A stretch of DNA of 64,000 nt from Bathynomus jamesi (lineage: Eukaryota > Arthropoda > Malacostraca > Isopoda > Cirolanidae), in NCBI GenBank assembly GCA_023014485.1, contig JAJOZX010000919.1:471001-535000 (forward strand). The letters run 5' to 3'. The notes below the pieces were generated by a model. It saw only the letters and a list, made by a program, of their open reading frames with translations. It was not told the DNA's origin and made no database searches. Every line of letters starts with the position of its first letter. The first letter of the stretch is position 1. The translations under genes and the position numbers were made by a program. Of the stretch, positions 1-10,370 are shown one piece after another.

Positions 1-730
1 ATTTTATATCTTTAGGCACTGAAATACAGGAAAGTTGAGGGCTATAAACATTATTTAAGAAAGAGCTTATTAGTTTATCTACATATTGAACAGGAAAACT
101 ATTATTGGTAAAATATGATCTTAAATTATTAAATTCATCGTTAAATAACGTAAAACTAGAGGTCAAATTATATCCTCTGAACAAAAGAGTTTTAATACAC
201 GACATCTTATAGTTAAAATCAGTAAAACTAAAGAAATTCATGCCCAAACCAGTAAAAGTGGGTTTCCTGTAAACTGATGTAGTAATAGAATCACCTTTTT
301 TCGAAATTAAAAGATCTAAAAAGGGAAGGGAGCCATTTTTCTCAGTTTCCATTGTATAAGTTATATTGGGGTGCAGAGAATTTAAGAAGTTAAAAAATTG
401 TTGCGCTTGTACAGCATTATCAAAAACAGCTATCGAGTCATCAACGAAGCGTCGATAGAAAATTGGTTTACAATGGGTGGGAGATTGTCTAAAAATTACA
501 CTTTCTAAATGAGTCATAAAAAAATCAGCTGATAGAGGTCCGACGGGTGATCCCATCCCAACACCATCAATTTGTTGGTAAACCTTATTATTGAAAGTAA
601 AATAACATTGCTTAAAAACCAATTCTAAAAGTTCCTTAAAATAAGACCATGAAAAACCATGAAAACTATCATCAGAGCTAAAAACCCTATCTAAAATAAT
701 GGCAATAGTTTCTGATACAGGTACATTCTA
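1..730 (-). pseudogene. Penelope-like element reverse transcriptase, 5'-truncated
   Basis: Reading leftwards from about 730 the frame stays open to the window edge (about 243 codons, no stop seen). In order it shows NVPVSETIA (after the SLFTN block of Penelope RTs), QIDGVGMGSPVGPLSADFF, the catalytic box FYRRFVDDSIAVF, then LPFLDLLISKK and VYRKPTFTGLGM. These are hallmarks of Penelope-like RTs, which copy their RNA at a chromosomal break. The N-terminal fingers are missing: the frame ends against a hammerhead-like segment at 751-790. The C-terminal GIY-YIG part would lie beyond base 1. There is no start codon because of the truncation. Family certain; whether the off-window part is intact is unknown. 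Confidence 0.88.
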
Positions 731-750
731 ATTTCATATTGTTATTATCT

Positions 751-790
751 AGCCTGATGATGAGCGTATTGCTCGAAACGTTGCGCATTA
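751..790 (+). ncRNA. hammerhead-ribozyme-like motif of a Penelope-like element
   Basis: The top strand has CTGATGA, an extra T, a GAGC/GCTC helix closing a GTATT loop, then GAAAC. This is the two-box core of a hammerhead ribozyme with one extra base before stem II. Hammerhead motifs are established features of Penelope-like elements. It is antisense to the RT at 1-730, the arrangement also seen at the 5' end of the second Penelope copy (29.8 kb). Cleavage activity is inferred only. Confidence 0.55.
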
Positions 791-870
791 AAGAAGACTT
801 TTCATGGCATTTACATTCCTCCTTGTCATTGGATTTCTCCTAAATATTATATATATATATATATATATAC

Positions 871-1776
871 AGGGCGTCCCAAAAAAATGTATACACACTT
901 TAAATAATTATAAAGGCAGTGTTTATTAAAATACATTTCATTTTCAAAATGTAATAGAATCTACAGACATTATTTAATTGTTTTGTCAACGCCTGTTTTC
1001 AAACTGACGTCCGTTCTGGTCCAGGCACTGCTGATAACGCGAAGCAATGGAATCGCAAACATCACGAAACATTTCGTTTGGTATTTGTGTGCATTCTCGT
1101 TCAATGGCTGCTCTCAATTCAGCGATTGTTGCAGGTTTTATAGCGTAGACTTTGTCTTTTAAGTATCCCCATAAAAAAAGTCTAGTGGTGTGAGGTCTGG
1201 TGAACGCGGAGGGTATTCTACGAAACCCCTTCGTCCAATCCACATCCACATCGTGCCAAGTACCACTCGCAATACTCCACTCTTCGGTCCGGATCATCAT
1301 CTTCATTAATAGCATGGACTAATCTTGGAATGTAACTTTTCCATTGACAGCGCTTCAAAATGCGTTGGACAGACGATTCTGAAATTCCTACCTCACGACT
1401 CGCTTGCCGCACATATTTTCTTGGACTTTGGTGATACGTTTCCAGTACTCTTTCTTGCTTTGTGGGGCTTGTCGATGTCCGTGGTCTTCCGGAACGCTTC
1501 TTGTGGACATTCTGAACAGTTCCATCGGCTTCAAACTTATCTCTAATTCGAGTGATGGTAAGTCGCGTTGGTGGATCTGTTTGAAACTCCCTCCTAAACT
1601 GTCTTTGCACTTCAACTGCGTTTTCACACTTCCAGTAGCATTTTAGAATGAATTTCCTTTGTTCAAAGCTTAGTCTGACTGCCATTATTAATTCTAATGG
1701 GTTTAACTTGGAAAGAAAGAAACATCAATTGAGCTATCAGCTGTTAAAGTGTGTATACATTTGTTTGGGACGCCCT
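871..1776 (-). mobile_element. Tc1/mariner-like element, internally deleted
   Basis: The termini are inverted repeats: AGGGCGTCCCAAA...TGTATACACACTTTA at the left and its complement ending at 1776. Both flanks are TA-rich, so the TA target duplication cannot be resolved from the microsatellite. The body encodes the two ends of a transposase with the catalytic middle removed, so it can only have moved in trans. It sits between the Penelope fragment and a hAT derivative. Confidence 0.85.
986..1685 (-). pseudogene. Tc1/mariner (DUF4817-type) transposase, catalytic core deleted
   Basis: The first 155 codons (1685 to 1218) begin [18 protein letters not shown], an N-terminal helix-turn-helix of the DUF4817 type common in arthropod IS630/Tc1/mariner transposases. 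A second helix-turn-helix ([14 protein letters not shown]) and the linker [15 protein letters not shown] follow. The next block jumps straight to RSPDLTPLDFF and a WGYLKDKVYAI C-terminus in another frame (ending at 986). The first two catalytic aspartates and everything between are missing; a run of T at about 1177 shifts the frame. The TIRs frame it closely. A dead transposase. Confidence 0.82.
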
Positions 1777-1787
1777 AATATATATAT

Positions 1788-1853
<66 letters not shown>
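1777..1853. repeat. (TA)n microsatellite
   Basis: Almost pure TA dinucleotides separating the mariner derivative from the hAT derivative. It supplies the TA-rich target of both; the apparent hAT target duplication here is ATATATAT. Confidence 0.95.
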
Positions 1854-1856
<3 letters not shown>

Positions 1857-3140
1857 TGATGTAGGTCACATCCGCATCCGCGGAACATCCGCACATTTTC
1901 TCGCATCCGCATCCGCACCCGCATCCGCACTTTGGACTGCGGATGTCGTGCGGATGTGGACCGTTGAGATAAAATGTCATTAATAAGCGGAAATTATCAA
2001 ATTCTACTATATTAATAGAACTAGTTCATTGTGCGCAAAAGTGATGCAAGCGACAAGACGAGAGGCTGTTCTTGTATGAAGTTACTCTCTTGCAACCTAC
2101 TTAGATCCACGTTACAAAGCTAAGTTATTTTCACCTAGTACATTAGAACGAGTTAAATCATCACTTGGCAAAGCAGTTGAAGAGCTTCAATCTCTTGAAT
2201 CTGTCGCTTCGCCACCCACCAAAAGAATAAAAGTTTCAGTGACAGAACCAACACCTTCAACAAGCAAATCTATCACAGAATCTCTCTCTCAGTTTCTTGA
2301 GTCAAGCAGCAATGACGAGACCTACGCGATGTCAAAAGATGTAGTAAAAATGATCGAGAGCTATCACCAAGAAAAACGCCTGGCTGCATGTGACAATCCT
2401 ATTAGTTGGTGGAAAAATACGCAGAATATCTATCCATACTTGAGTAAACTTGCAAGGAAACATTTAGCCTGTCCTCCAACAAACGTACCAAGCGAGAGAT
2501 TATTTAGCAGTGTTGGATTAATATATGATGAAAAGAGAAACAGACTGGCAGCAGAAAAGGCAGAACAATTAATGTTCCTTAAGCATAACCTTCCTATAAT
2601 TAAGTTTGAACATTAAACGATGAACATTTTAGTTTACTTTATTTTAATTACTCATTTATAAATATGCCTAATAAAACTTTAAACTTAATATAAATAGTTA
2701 TCAAGCTAATTAAAGATCTCTTTCTATAAGGGTGGAGGTTGGGGAAAGAGGTCGGTGGGGTGCATTTGAGTTGGGTTCACGTCCCGCATCCTGGTAACAC
2801 AATTATGGTTTCTAATTGTGGCTGAAACTCAACAAAATATAACGAATTTATTTGCAGACGAATTCACTAATTGATTTCTATATTAGTTAGATGCTTGATA
2901 TTATTTTATATGTTCAGAGAAAAGTACAGCAATTATTGTACAATTAATCAATTATACTACATTATAGCTACAGCTCTCTCTATATAATAACTTATTATAT
3001 ACGTTAAACACAACAAATCTCGAATATATCCTAAAAAATAACGAAAATGTAGACATCCGCATCCGCATCCGCGGATGTTGAAATCAAACATCCTCATCCG
3101 CATCCGCGGATGTGAAAAAAAGACATCCGCTACATCACTA
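1854..3140 (+). mobile_element. hAT derivative, copy 1 (GGATGC-rich ends)
   Basis: The ends read TAGTGATGTAG and its complement CTACATCACTA, flanked by ATATATAT on both sides (8 bp, but inside a microsatellite). Both subterminal regions carry repeated ATCCGC / GCGGAT hexamers, with several units arranged head to head. The interior holds only the C-terminal third of a hAT transposase. A nearly identical copy lies inverted at 44573-45860 with an unambiguous 8-bp TSD, which fixes the boundaries. The copies differ mostly in hexamer number. Non-autonomous and relatively young. Confidence 0.9.
2092..2616 (+). pseudogene. hAT transposase C-terminal fragment (dimerisation domain)
   Basis: The frame is open upstream of the first ATG at 2239 and starts with ATYLDPRYKAKLFS, the conserved hAT block preceding the C-terminal insertion. 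A Ser/Thr-rich linker follows, then WWKNTQNIYPYLSKLARK and the hAT C-terminal signature PPTNVPSERLFSSVG...RNRLAAEKAEQLMFLKHN, ending at TAA 2616. The DNA-binding domain and the catalytic residues upstream are absent, so this is an internally deleted derivative rather than a gene. The copy at 45104-45628 keeps the same frame with few changes (for example SSVG against SSAG). Confidence 0.9.
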
Positions 3141-3690
3141 ATATATATATATATGTCAGTGGCGACTGGTGAACTTTTCATCTAGGCATGTAAACAAATT
3201 TAAAAACATAAATCAGCACAAAAACCAATTGAGAGTGCCGTAGGCACGAGCCTAATAGCTAGGGGTTCTCGGGTGAGCGGTAGCTCCCCCAGCGGGGTCC
3301 CGGCAGAGCCCGGAAGCCAACGCTTTTCTGTATTTTCATAAGCATTTCCTAACATTCTAATAGGATTTATTTAACATATCATATCTTTGGGAATTTTCCA
3401 GATTAGCTGTAGTTGGACTGCTGTTGGACCCAATCACTTTTTTATTTTATTATTTTTTTGGCTTAAAAAGATGTATTGCGGAGAAATAATAATAACCTAT
3501 AAATAGCATGTTTTGAAAAAAGTTATTAGAAAGTGTTCAAAAACAGGCCAAAAAAATTTTAAAATTACTCATCAAATTATACATAAAATCTTACCTGAAA
3601 TTTTTATTCAAAATTATTTATTTGAACTGAAAATCCACCCTCCGAGTTTTTTTTTTTTTTTTTTTTTGCAAAAATTTTCGGTGACTATGT
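3141..3690. other. unassigned AT-rich sequence
   Basis: A short TA run, then CAGTGGCGACTGGTG, which looks like a DNA-transposon end without a visible partner, a GC-richer patch at about 3230-3320, and A/T homopolymers at 3647-3667. No gene seen. Confidence 0.5.
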
Positions 3691-3699
3691 TGTAAAAAA

Positions 3700-3949
3700 T
3701 TTCTATTTTCTCCATCAATTTTCTTACGGATAAAATCATGTATTTGTCCTCTTTTTCCGATGTCTTCCTTTTTCGCCGTCGGCTTACTTTGTTCATTACA
3801 CTCCCATTTTGCGAATGACGAGAGGAGAGGGTTTTGCTCACCGTGGAGAATGAAACTCCCACTTTATTGGCTATAATTATGTCTCTGTAGTTCTTCATCA
3901 AGAAGGTATTAATTAATGTTGAGTCTATTTTCGTATATCTCTTTTGCAA
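3700..3949 (-). pseudogene. Tc1-like transposase N-terminal remnant
   Basis: Reading leftwards from 3949, the translation has a helix-turn-helix with VGVSFSTVSKTL, then the linker MNKVSRRRKRKTSEKEDKYM. This aligns with the Tc1 pattern 'GSV..RPRSGRPRKTTEREDRYI' that joins the two DNA-binding subdomains. Similarity fades just after SVRK and the frame runs into a homopolymer. No catalytic domain or TIRs found. Old fragment; the family call is moderately firm. Confidence 0.6.
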
Positions 3950-4265
3950 GAGCCATTATATAGAAATATCCGTAAGAGAAGGGCACAATGTTAGCAAACA
4001 ATGTTCAGGTGCAGGTTTCACGAGTCAAATTACATTTTTGAAAGAAAATGGGATAAAATGTATAAATACAAATAACAGAAAAACATTCTAACCAATAATA
4101 TCAATATTTCTGTGAACATAAACAATTATTTTAATCAAAACGTGATGTCACCATTAAATACAATTTCTTTCAGTATTGATTAATTGCTCGTAAGTCTTCA
4201 TGTAACAAAATACCACATTGGAAAGCTCCTTAATTGGACAGACATATCATTTTACTTCCTGTAAC
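3950..4265. other. no gene seen
   Basis: AT-rich sequence between a Tc1 remnant and the first LINE copy. I recognise nothing in it. Confidence 0.5.
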
Positions 4266-4299
4266 GTATAAAAAGAATTAAAAGAATTTTATTATTATT

Positions 4300-5960
4300 A
4301 CAAAATCAGCATTTTAAAAAGTGACACATAACAACGAGATAATAAGTAGTAAGGAGAATAATAAGGAAGTAAATTGGGAATTGCTACGTCACGAGAAGAC
4401 TCCACAAGAAATACTATGTATAATAGAGACTGAAACCAAACCTATATATAATATTGAAACATATTCCAGAGAGACAAAAAAGAAAACGTAACAACCTCGA
4501 GAGGAAAATCAGGACACTATTCAGGCAACGAAGACAAACCGTAAAACATCTCCACAGATGCAGAACTGATGCGAAGAGGCTCAAACTAGAGAGGAAACTT
4601 GGCGAAATAGAAATGGACCTAAAGCAAACATTCATACATAAGACAAACGAAGAGGAAAACAAGGTAGCAGAAAACATAAAATTAACCCAAAATAATTCTA
4701 CACGTTTACCAAAAGGAAAATGCAGTGTAAGGAGAGTATTGGTCCGTTGATAGACAGGGAGGTCAAATACACAAATGACCCGAAAAAAATAAGGAACTGC
4801 TTAGGGAACAATTTAACTCTATGTTTAGCACCTCTAAGTTCGAGATGGAAGTAGAAAACCCAGACGAATTTTTCGACATAGATACAAATCAGCCACGAAC
4901 AAATTCCGGCACAAACCTATTAATGGACTTCGAGTTCACGAAGGAGATGTAATTACGGCCTATCACAGATGCGAGACAATTCAGCGCCAAGGCCAAACAC
5001 ATGGCGTGCCACGTTTCTGAAGAGATGTAAAGAGAGTATTGCCAAACCGCTATACTTACTATGGAGGAAATCACTCGACACAGTACAAATTCCACTCCCC
5101 TTAAAGAACGCGAACATTGTCCCCGCTATTTATAAAGGTGGTAGCAGAGCAATGCCCAAGAATTATCGGCCAGTGGCTCTCACCTCACACCTTATAAACT
5201 GCTTTGAACGTATAATTAGAGGCAAAACTGCTTACTACCTACAAGAAAAAGACTCATACGAGGAGAAAATATTGGAAACATTGTGTCGAGGACAAAACAT
5301 AGATGTAATATATACTGACTTTGCTAAAGCCTTCGATAAATGTGACCATGGAATCATAGCACACAAACTTATGAATACAGGAATCACTGGAAAGCTAGGA
5401 AGATGGATATTTAATTTCTTGACGCAAAGAACACAAAGAGTGGCGGTAAACGGAGTTAAATCGGAAGTCTCAGAAGTCGTGAGCTCTGTCCCACAAGGGA
5501 CAGTATTAGCTCATTTGCTGTTCATAATAATGATTGCAGATATTAAGGGCAGTATTGTATCATGCTTCGCAAATGACACAAAGATATGTAAGAAAATATT
5601 GAACGGTGACATAAGAAAATTACAAAATGACAATGAAACATTATTTCACTGGGCAGAAGACAACACTATGAAGTTCAACGAAGAAAAATTCCAACTACAG
5701 AATAAAAGGTACAAAACTCTGCAAGACAAACAGATAACACCAAACCCACAAGTCAGGGCTCTTGGAGTAATAATGTCGTCGGATACAGAATTCAGAGAGC
5801 ACTATAACATCAAAATTACAACGGCTAGAAAAATAGGAAATCTGGAGGAGCTTCCGCAGCAGAAAAGCAAACATCATGCTCAAATTATGGAAGAGTCTCG
5901 TCCTACCAATAATTGCGTATTGAGTATTATAACGACATCGAGGTGTGACATTGAGTGAAT
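4300..5960 (+). mobile_element. CR1/Jockey-like LINE, copy 1 (decayed)
   Basis: It begins inside the endonuclease-RT linker (4450-4700, rich in Arg/Lys, with IRTLFRQRRQTVKHLHRCR), passes an in-frame stop and a frameshift, and continues into the RT at 4969-5958. Neither the endonuclease nor the 3' end is present. A tRNA-derived SINE and a second, better preserved relative on the same strand (6195-9300) follow directly. The two are related but clearly diverged, so they are separate insertions rather than a recent duplication. Confidence 0.85.
4969..5958 (+). pseudogene. non-LTR retrotransposon reverse transcriptase with damaged active site
   Basis: 329 open codons. RT blocks in order: LKNANIVPAIYKGG (about residues 46-59), NYRPVALTSHLINCFERII (about 65-83), YTDFAKAFDKCDHGI (about 115-129), SVPQGTVLAHLLF (about 169-181), SCFANDT (about 195-201). 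The last block should read FADD; here the second catalytic aspartate is Asn, so polymerase activity should be lost. The usual VLGP after the QG block is VLAH. The frame stops early, before the thumb and C-terminal part. The ATG is simply the first after a frameshift, not a real start. Confidence 0.88.
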
Positions 5961-6073
5961 CTCGCAATGTGACGTAATCTTAGTCGTGGTTGTATCGATG
6001 GAACAGCGGGTTTATTGTAAAGTGGAAATCGCGAAAGTACTTGAAGGCCTCTCTCCCGCTACATATATGTATT

Positions 6074-6190
6074 GCACGTTGGTGTAGTGGTGAGCATCGT
6101 TGACTACAAATCCATCGGCCCAGGTCGGGACCCCGTAACGGCAGGCGGCGTGCAGCAAAACCCAGCTGTTCATCCTTCCACATAAAAATA
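6074..6190 (+). repeat. tRNA-derived SINE fragment
   Basis: Contains an A-box-like TGGTGTAGTGG (6080-6090) and a degraded B-box-like GGTCGGGACCC (6124-6134), followed by CAGCTGTTCATCCTTCCAC, the tail shared with the copies at 20.8, 27.8, 30.2 and 47.0 kb. It sits between two LINE copies. Confidence 0.75.
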
Positions 6191-6289
6191 TAGTACGAGT
6201 ATATATATAACTTTAGAAATAAACGAGAAACACACTGGAATGACAGAACTGTCCCAGCATGAAAACCAAAATCGAAAGAAGACATAATA

Positions 6290-6720
6290 CTAGTGAATAT
6301 CTAAGCCCCCCCAGATAGCTCCCATCTAGAGCTCACTGAAGTTCTGGAAAAAATCAGGCGATGACCAGCTATTGTAGACTCGACAAGAGACTTAATCATT
6401 ACAGGAGACTTTAATCTCCCAAATTGCACCTGGAACCAATATGGTAGTATGAAATCAGGGACAAAAAAGGTCCAAATCAAAACACCTGAATGAGTTTATG
6501 GAAAAACTATTAGTACAACATGTTCACTGCCCAACTAGAAAAAATAATATCCTAGATTTAGTGCTGACAAATAATGCAACTACAATTGACCACATTGTTA
6601 TAACACCAACTATACACTTCGACCACAATGTCATGCACATATTCACAAACTTGTCTCTCCACAAATGTAAAGACCCATGCCAAATGGACTTGCCATACTC
6701 TGACCTAAACCTGCACAAGT
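6290..6720 (+). pseudogene. LINE endonuclease (APE-type) remnant
   Basis: Three frames together preserve an apurinic-type endonuclease. APPDSSHLELTEVLEKIR is followed by LIITGDFNLPNCTWNQYG, with the GDFN catalytic motif. Then, after a frame change, come QHVHCPTRKNNILDLVLTNN and a motif near IHFDHNV where SDH is expected. The N-terminal third is lost. The role in the parent element was nicking the target to prime reverse transcription. Stops at about 6363 and 6492 break it. Confidence 0.8.
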
Positions 6721-6911
6721 AAGACTGGACATCAATAAATAACTGTCTGGGAGAAATAAACTGGGAAGATGAATTAGAAAACCTAGAACCAGAAGAATGC
6801 TGGAGTAGAATACAATACCTGCTATCATTAGCATTATACAAGCACACACCAAAGAAAAACGATAGTGCAAAGAAGCACCTGACAAAAGAACACAGATACA
6901 GAAGGACACTT

Positions 6912-7680
6912 ATGAGAAAGAGAACAAAGCTATCTAAACAACTGACAAAGCAATTAAGTGATACAAGACATAGTAACATCCGGAATCAGATACTGATGTT
7001 AGAACGTAAAATAAAGGAGTCAACCATAAGAGAGAACATTGATAATGAACACAAAGCTATTGGCACTATAAAGGAAAATAGCAAATTCTTCTTTAGCTAT
7101 GCTAAACGCAAAGCAGTTATCAAAACGAGCATTGGCCCATTGCTTGCTAAAGATGGACTAACTCTCACATCTAATCCACAGGAAATGGCAAACATTCTAC
7201 AATCTCATCATGCTTTAAGCTGGAGTACCCCTGCAGTAGCAAAGAAAATAAAAACTACAGCAGTTTTTGATAGAGAAGAAATTGACCAAGACAGACCATT
7301 ATTGGAAGATATTCATATAACCACTAGAGATATACAACAGGCAATAACAGAGCTACCGGGGAGTTCAGCCTCTGGTCCAGATGGAATTGGAGCCAAGATT
7401 CTTAAGGAATGCAAACATACGTTATCTCTGCCTTTGAAAATCCTGTGGAGATCCTCACTGGACACCAGTAGAATACCACCAATCATGAAACAAGCAAATA
7501 TTACCCCAATCTACAGAGGAGGCAAAAGAAAAGAAGCCAAGAACTATAGACCCATATCCTTGACTTCCCATATTATCAAAATATTTGAGAAAGTCCTGAA
7601 AAGGCACATGTCAGTTTTATAGAAAATGAACATCTCTTAGAAGACTTTCAACATGGCTTCAGACAAAAGAGATCCTGCCT
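6912..7680 (+). pseudogene. LINE linker and reverse transcriptase N-terminal half
   Basis: 236 open codons: a basic coiled linker, IKENSKFFFSYAKRKAVIK (a conserved pre-RT block), IGPLLAKDGLTLTSNPQEMA, then RT fingers with GPDGIGAKILKECK, KQANITPIYRGGKRKEAKN and YRPISLTSHIIKIFEKVL. It ends at TAG 7620; the next block (ENEHLLEDFQHGFRQ-like) is readable only with a frame change up to the MITE insertion at 7697. The polymerase palm continues on the far side of the MITE. Confidence 0.87.
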
Positions 7681-7696
7681 TACTGAACTTATAGAC

Positions 7697-7898
7697 CAGT
7701 GATGCACAAACCCTGGCCCGAGGGCCAAATGTGTCCTCCACGGGTCTTTTCAGTGGCCCCACGGGTCTTTTCAATTCAATGAAAAAGTTAGAATATAAAA
7801 GTTACCCAATTTATGACTTAGATGGAAAGTAAGTAGGCTAATACATTTAGTTATTTTCTTCGCTTGGCCCTCACATCAAAAAAGTTTGTGCACCACTG
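7697..7898. mobile_element. 202-bp hAT MITE with perfect 8-bp TSD
   Basis: Ends CAGTGATGCACAAAC and (complement) CAGTGGTGCACAAAC, flanked on both sides by TTATAGAC (7689-7696 and 7899-7906). Eight-base duplications and CAGTG-type ends are diagnostic of hAT elements. No coding capacity. Inserted into the LINE RT, so it is younger than that LINE. Confidence 0.93.
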
Positions 7899-7906
7899 TT
7901 ATAGAC

Positions 7907-8359
7907 CATTGCAATACAATCCTACAATATTTGGGAGAAAACCACAATGTTGATGTCATCTATCTAGACTTTGCAAAAGCTTTTGACAAGGTTGACCATG
8001 GTATATTATTCCATAAACTAAAAGAACTTGGTATTTGTAGAAAAATAGGAAAATGGATCCATGCCTTTCTTTCTGACAGAAAACAAATAACAATTGTAAA
8101 TGGAGCAAGATCTATAGAAAAAGAAGCGATTAGTGGAGTGCCGCAAGGTACAGTACTGGGGCCAATTCTATTCCTTTTAATGCTAAACAATATAAACTGT
8201 AACGTAGGAAGCTCTCTCCTGTCATTCGCAGATGATACCAGAATACTAAGACCAATTACAGAAAAAGAAGACTGTGTGGAGCTACAAAAGATCTACAAAC
8301 TATATATGCATGGGCAGATGCAAACAATATGGCCTTCAATGAAGACAAATTTGAACTAA
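7907..8359 (+). pseudogene. LINE reverse transcriptase palm with intact FADD
   Basis: After the MITE the frame resumes: GENHNVDVIYLDFAKAFDKV, DHGILFHKLKELGICRKIGK, GVPQGTVLGPILFLLML, and the catalytic box LLSFADDTRIL with both aspartates intact. It diverges into another frame near 8330, where the ORF carrying AFNEDKFELI takes over. Compared with copy 1 (FANDT) this copy is less damaged at the active site. A start codon within the MITE is fortuitous. Confidence 0.88.
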
Positions 8360-9203
8360 TTAAGTATGGACCAAATAAATACCTGAAAGAACAATTCAAC
8401 TACACTGGACCCACAGGAAAAGATATTGTACAAACTGATCATGTAAGGGATTTAGGGATTATATTATCTGAAGATGCAACATTCAACAGGCACATTGACA
8501 AAGTAACCTCATACAAACAACTAATAGGATATATACTGAGGACATTCAGAACTAGGGACAGTATGACCATGCTTACCCTGTGGAAATCACTTGTTCTTCC
8601 ACGCATTGACTACTGCTCTCAATTATGGTTTCCCCACAAACAAAATGAATTGCAAAAATTTGAGGGCCTACAAAGAACCTTTACCTCGTATATTAAACAA
8701 CATGATGGGCAGCAGGTGAGTAAAAACAAATTAAACTACTGGGATAGGCTCATAGACCGTGACCTTTATTCCATAGAGAGAAAGTTTGAGAGATAATCCT
8801 AATCTACACCTGGAAAATTCTAGAAGGGCTTTTAGTTGCCCCCAATACTGAACCAGTTGTGCCCACCTTAACAAGAACTGGCAGAATGTGTAAAAAATAT
8901 CACCTCCCACCAAACAGTCTGAGAAGGATTCAAACCCTTCAATATAATAGTATCTCTAGGCAGGGTTCTTGCCTGTTTAACTCCTTGCCTCAGTACCTTA
9001 GAGATATAAGTGCAGTCCCAGTAGATACTTTTAAAAAACACTTGGACATGTTTTTAGCCAACATACCCGACCAACCCACAGTGCCAGGGAATTCCTCTGC
9101 CAGACCAGCCCCCACAAATGTAATAGGGGACCAAATCGTATGGCAGGAGCAAGAGAAAAGAAGGGTGGCGACCCCGTCGTGGCCCCGCCTCAGGAGGCGC
9201 TGA
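8329..9203 (+). pseudogene. LINE thumb and C-terminal region
   Basis: Continues the RT in two frames. MAFNEDKFELIKYGPNKY and VRDLGIILSEDATFNRHI are the RT block after the palm; then come LWKSLVLPRIDYCSQLW (thumb) and a stop at 8796. From about 8859 the frame carries CKKYHLPPNSLRRIQTL and GSCLFNSLPQYLRD...VDTFKKHLDMFLANIPDQP. The last is the typical C-terminal end of these LINEs ('LFN.LP..LR.....V..FK..LD..L'). It ends at 9203 before a GC-rich stretch that I read as 3' UTR. Confidence 0.85.
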
Positions 9204-9339
9204 GCGGACTTTGTGGGAGCAGCGCACCCTTGAGGCAGAAGCGCTTCAAGGTAAATTCAAAGTAAAACTCTAAATATGAAGCCCAAAACTTTTTAATGTC
9301 CTGCCGAAACAACTGAAGAACCTACCCCTCCCTCCCCAA

Positions 9340-9495
9340 TCTCTGGTGGGGGGCTGGAAGGGGTTCCCTGAACGGCTAGGATAATCTGCACCAAATTTAG
9401 TATACACAATTTTACATCAGGGGAGAACAAGGAGAACACCTAGTTCCTCCCTAAGTTGTGTTTCGAGGGGTTTTGCTGCACAAGGCACCAGCGGA
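9340..9495 (+). repeat. dispersed repeat related to 24118-24430 and 27235-27378
   Basis: Contains AACGGCTAGGATAATCTGCA, CAAATTTAGTATACACAA and GTTGTGTTTCGAGGGG, recognisably the same consensus as the other two loci. Possibly a SINE or LINE 3' tail. No coding seen. Confidence 0.6.
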
Positions 9496-9506
9496 CGTTC
9501 TAATAT

Positions 9507-9731
9507 ACACGGTGAACCAAAAGTAGGTGGACAGTAGGTTGAATACGGTTTGTGTTATATTATATTATAACTATGGTGTTCATTATAACTATGGTGTTTG
9601 TGTTTTATTATATTAAATATTATAACTAAATTTATTTAAATTTTATTTTGTATTATAGTATACAAAAAAATTAAATATGTATTCTCAAAATAAACGTTAT
9701 CATTTACTGTCCACCTACATTTGGTTCACCC

Positions 9732-9733
<2 letters not shown>
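9507..9733. mobile_element. Tc1/mariner-type MITE
   Basis: Terminal inverted repeats GGTGAACCAAAAGTAGGTGG ACAGTA at the left and the complement (TACTGTCCACCTACATTTGG) at the right, about 25-28 bp. TA lies at both edges. The interior is AT-rich and non-coding. Confidence 0.82.
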
Positions 9734-9769
<36 letters not shown>

Positions 9770-9788
9770 GAGAGAGAGAGAGAGAGAG
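9732..9788. repeat. compound microsatellite (TA)n(TG)n(GA)n
   Basis: Three dinucleotide tracts in succession directly after the MITE. Confidence 0.95.
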
Positions 9789-9874
9789 TTTGTCATAAGT
9801 TCTCCATTTTCTATTAAATAAATAATAGAACAGAGTTTGTCATAAGTTCTCCATTTTCTATTAAATAAATAATA
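9785..9874 (+). repeat. tandem duplication of a 43-bp segment
   Basis: AGAGTTTGTCATAAGTTCTC through to AAATAAATAATA occurs twice with a 47-bp period. No other function visible. Confidence 0.85.
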
Positions 9875-9913
9875 CAAAAAACGCACAAAATTTCGTATGA
9901 GAAGGATAACTTA

Positions 9914-9917
<4 letters not shown>

Positions 9918-9969
<52 letters not shown>
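9918..9969. repeat. (CT)n microsatellite
   Basis: About 25 CT units. Confidence 0.95.
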
Positions 9970-9970
<1 letters not shown>

Positions 9971-10312
9971 CATCTGATATATATATATATATATATCCTG
10001 TATATATATTATAATTGGTTGTTCTAACCCGATTCATTTGGCTTTTGTTGGGAAACTTGAGGATTCGTAGCTTGTTCTGATTTCTTCTTCACAAATTAGT
10101 TTCAGTACTTTGGCCAAACTCTTTGGCCTTATGTATACAACGTTCAATATTTTATTTCCAAAATGTTTCCTCAACAATTAAATGACTTGTTTGTTTTAGA
10201 CTTACCGTTTCTTCAGAGATGTTGCGAAGTTTCGGTTTTTTTTTTTAAGTGTGAGGCAACGGTCGTATTTGGTTTTATCTTAAATTAATTTAATTTCATG
10301 GTTCGCATCAAA

Positions 10313-10370
<58 letters not shown>

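Larger units (their letters stand above)
6195..9300 (+). mobile_element. CR1/Jockey-like LINE, copy 2, split by a hAT MITE
   Basis: Reads as one single-ORF-type LINE body: endonuclease remnant (6290-6720), linker and RT fingers (6912-7680), RT palm (7907-8359), thumb and C-terminus (8329-9203), then a 3' segment. It is interrupted at 7697-7898 by a MITE whose TSD (TTATAGAC) can be removed to rejoin ELIDH to CNTILQYLG. Several frameshifts and stops make it non-functional. It shares its organisation with the minus-strand LINE at 58.3-63.7 kb, including a C-terminal LFNSLPQYLRD block matched there by LFNQLPKNLRN. Confidence 0.9.

Noticed and set aside
1744..1983. Open frames over TA microsatellites encoding Ile-Tyr repeats, here and at 10298, 18391, 21347, 29627 and 57599
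   Set aside because: Long (TA)n gives (IY)n or (YI)n without stops on both strands; no start context, no homology.
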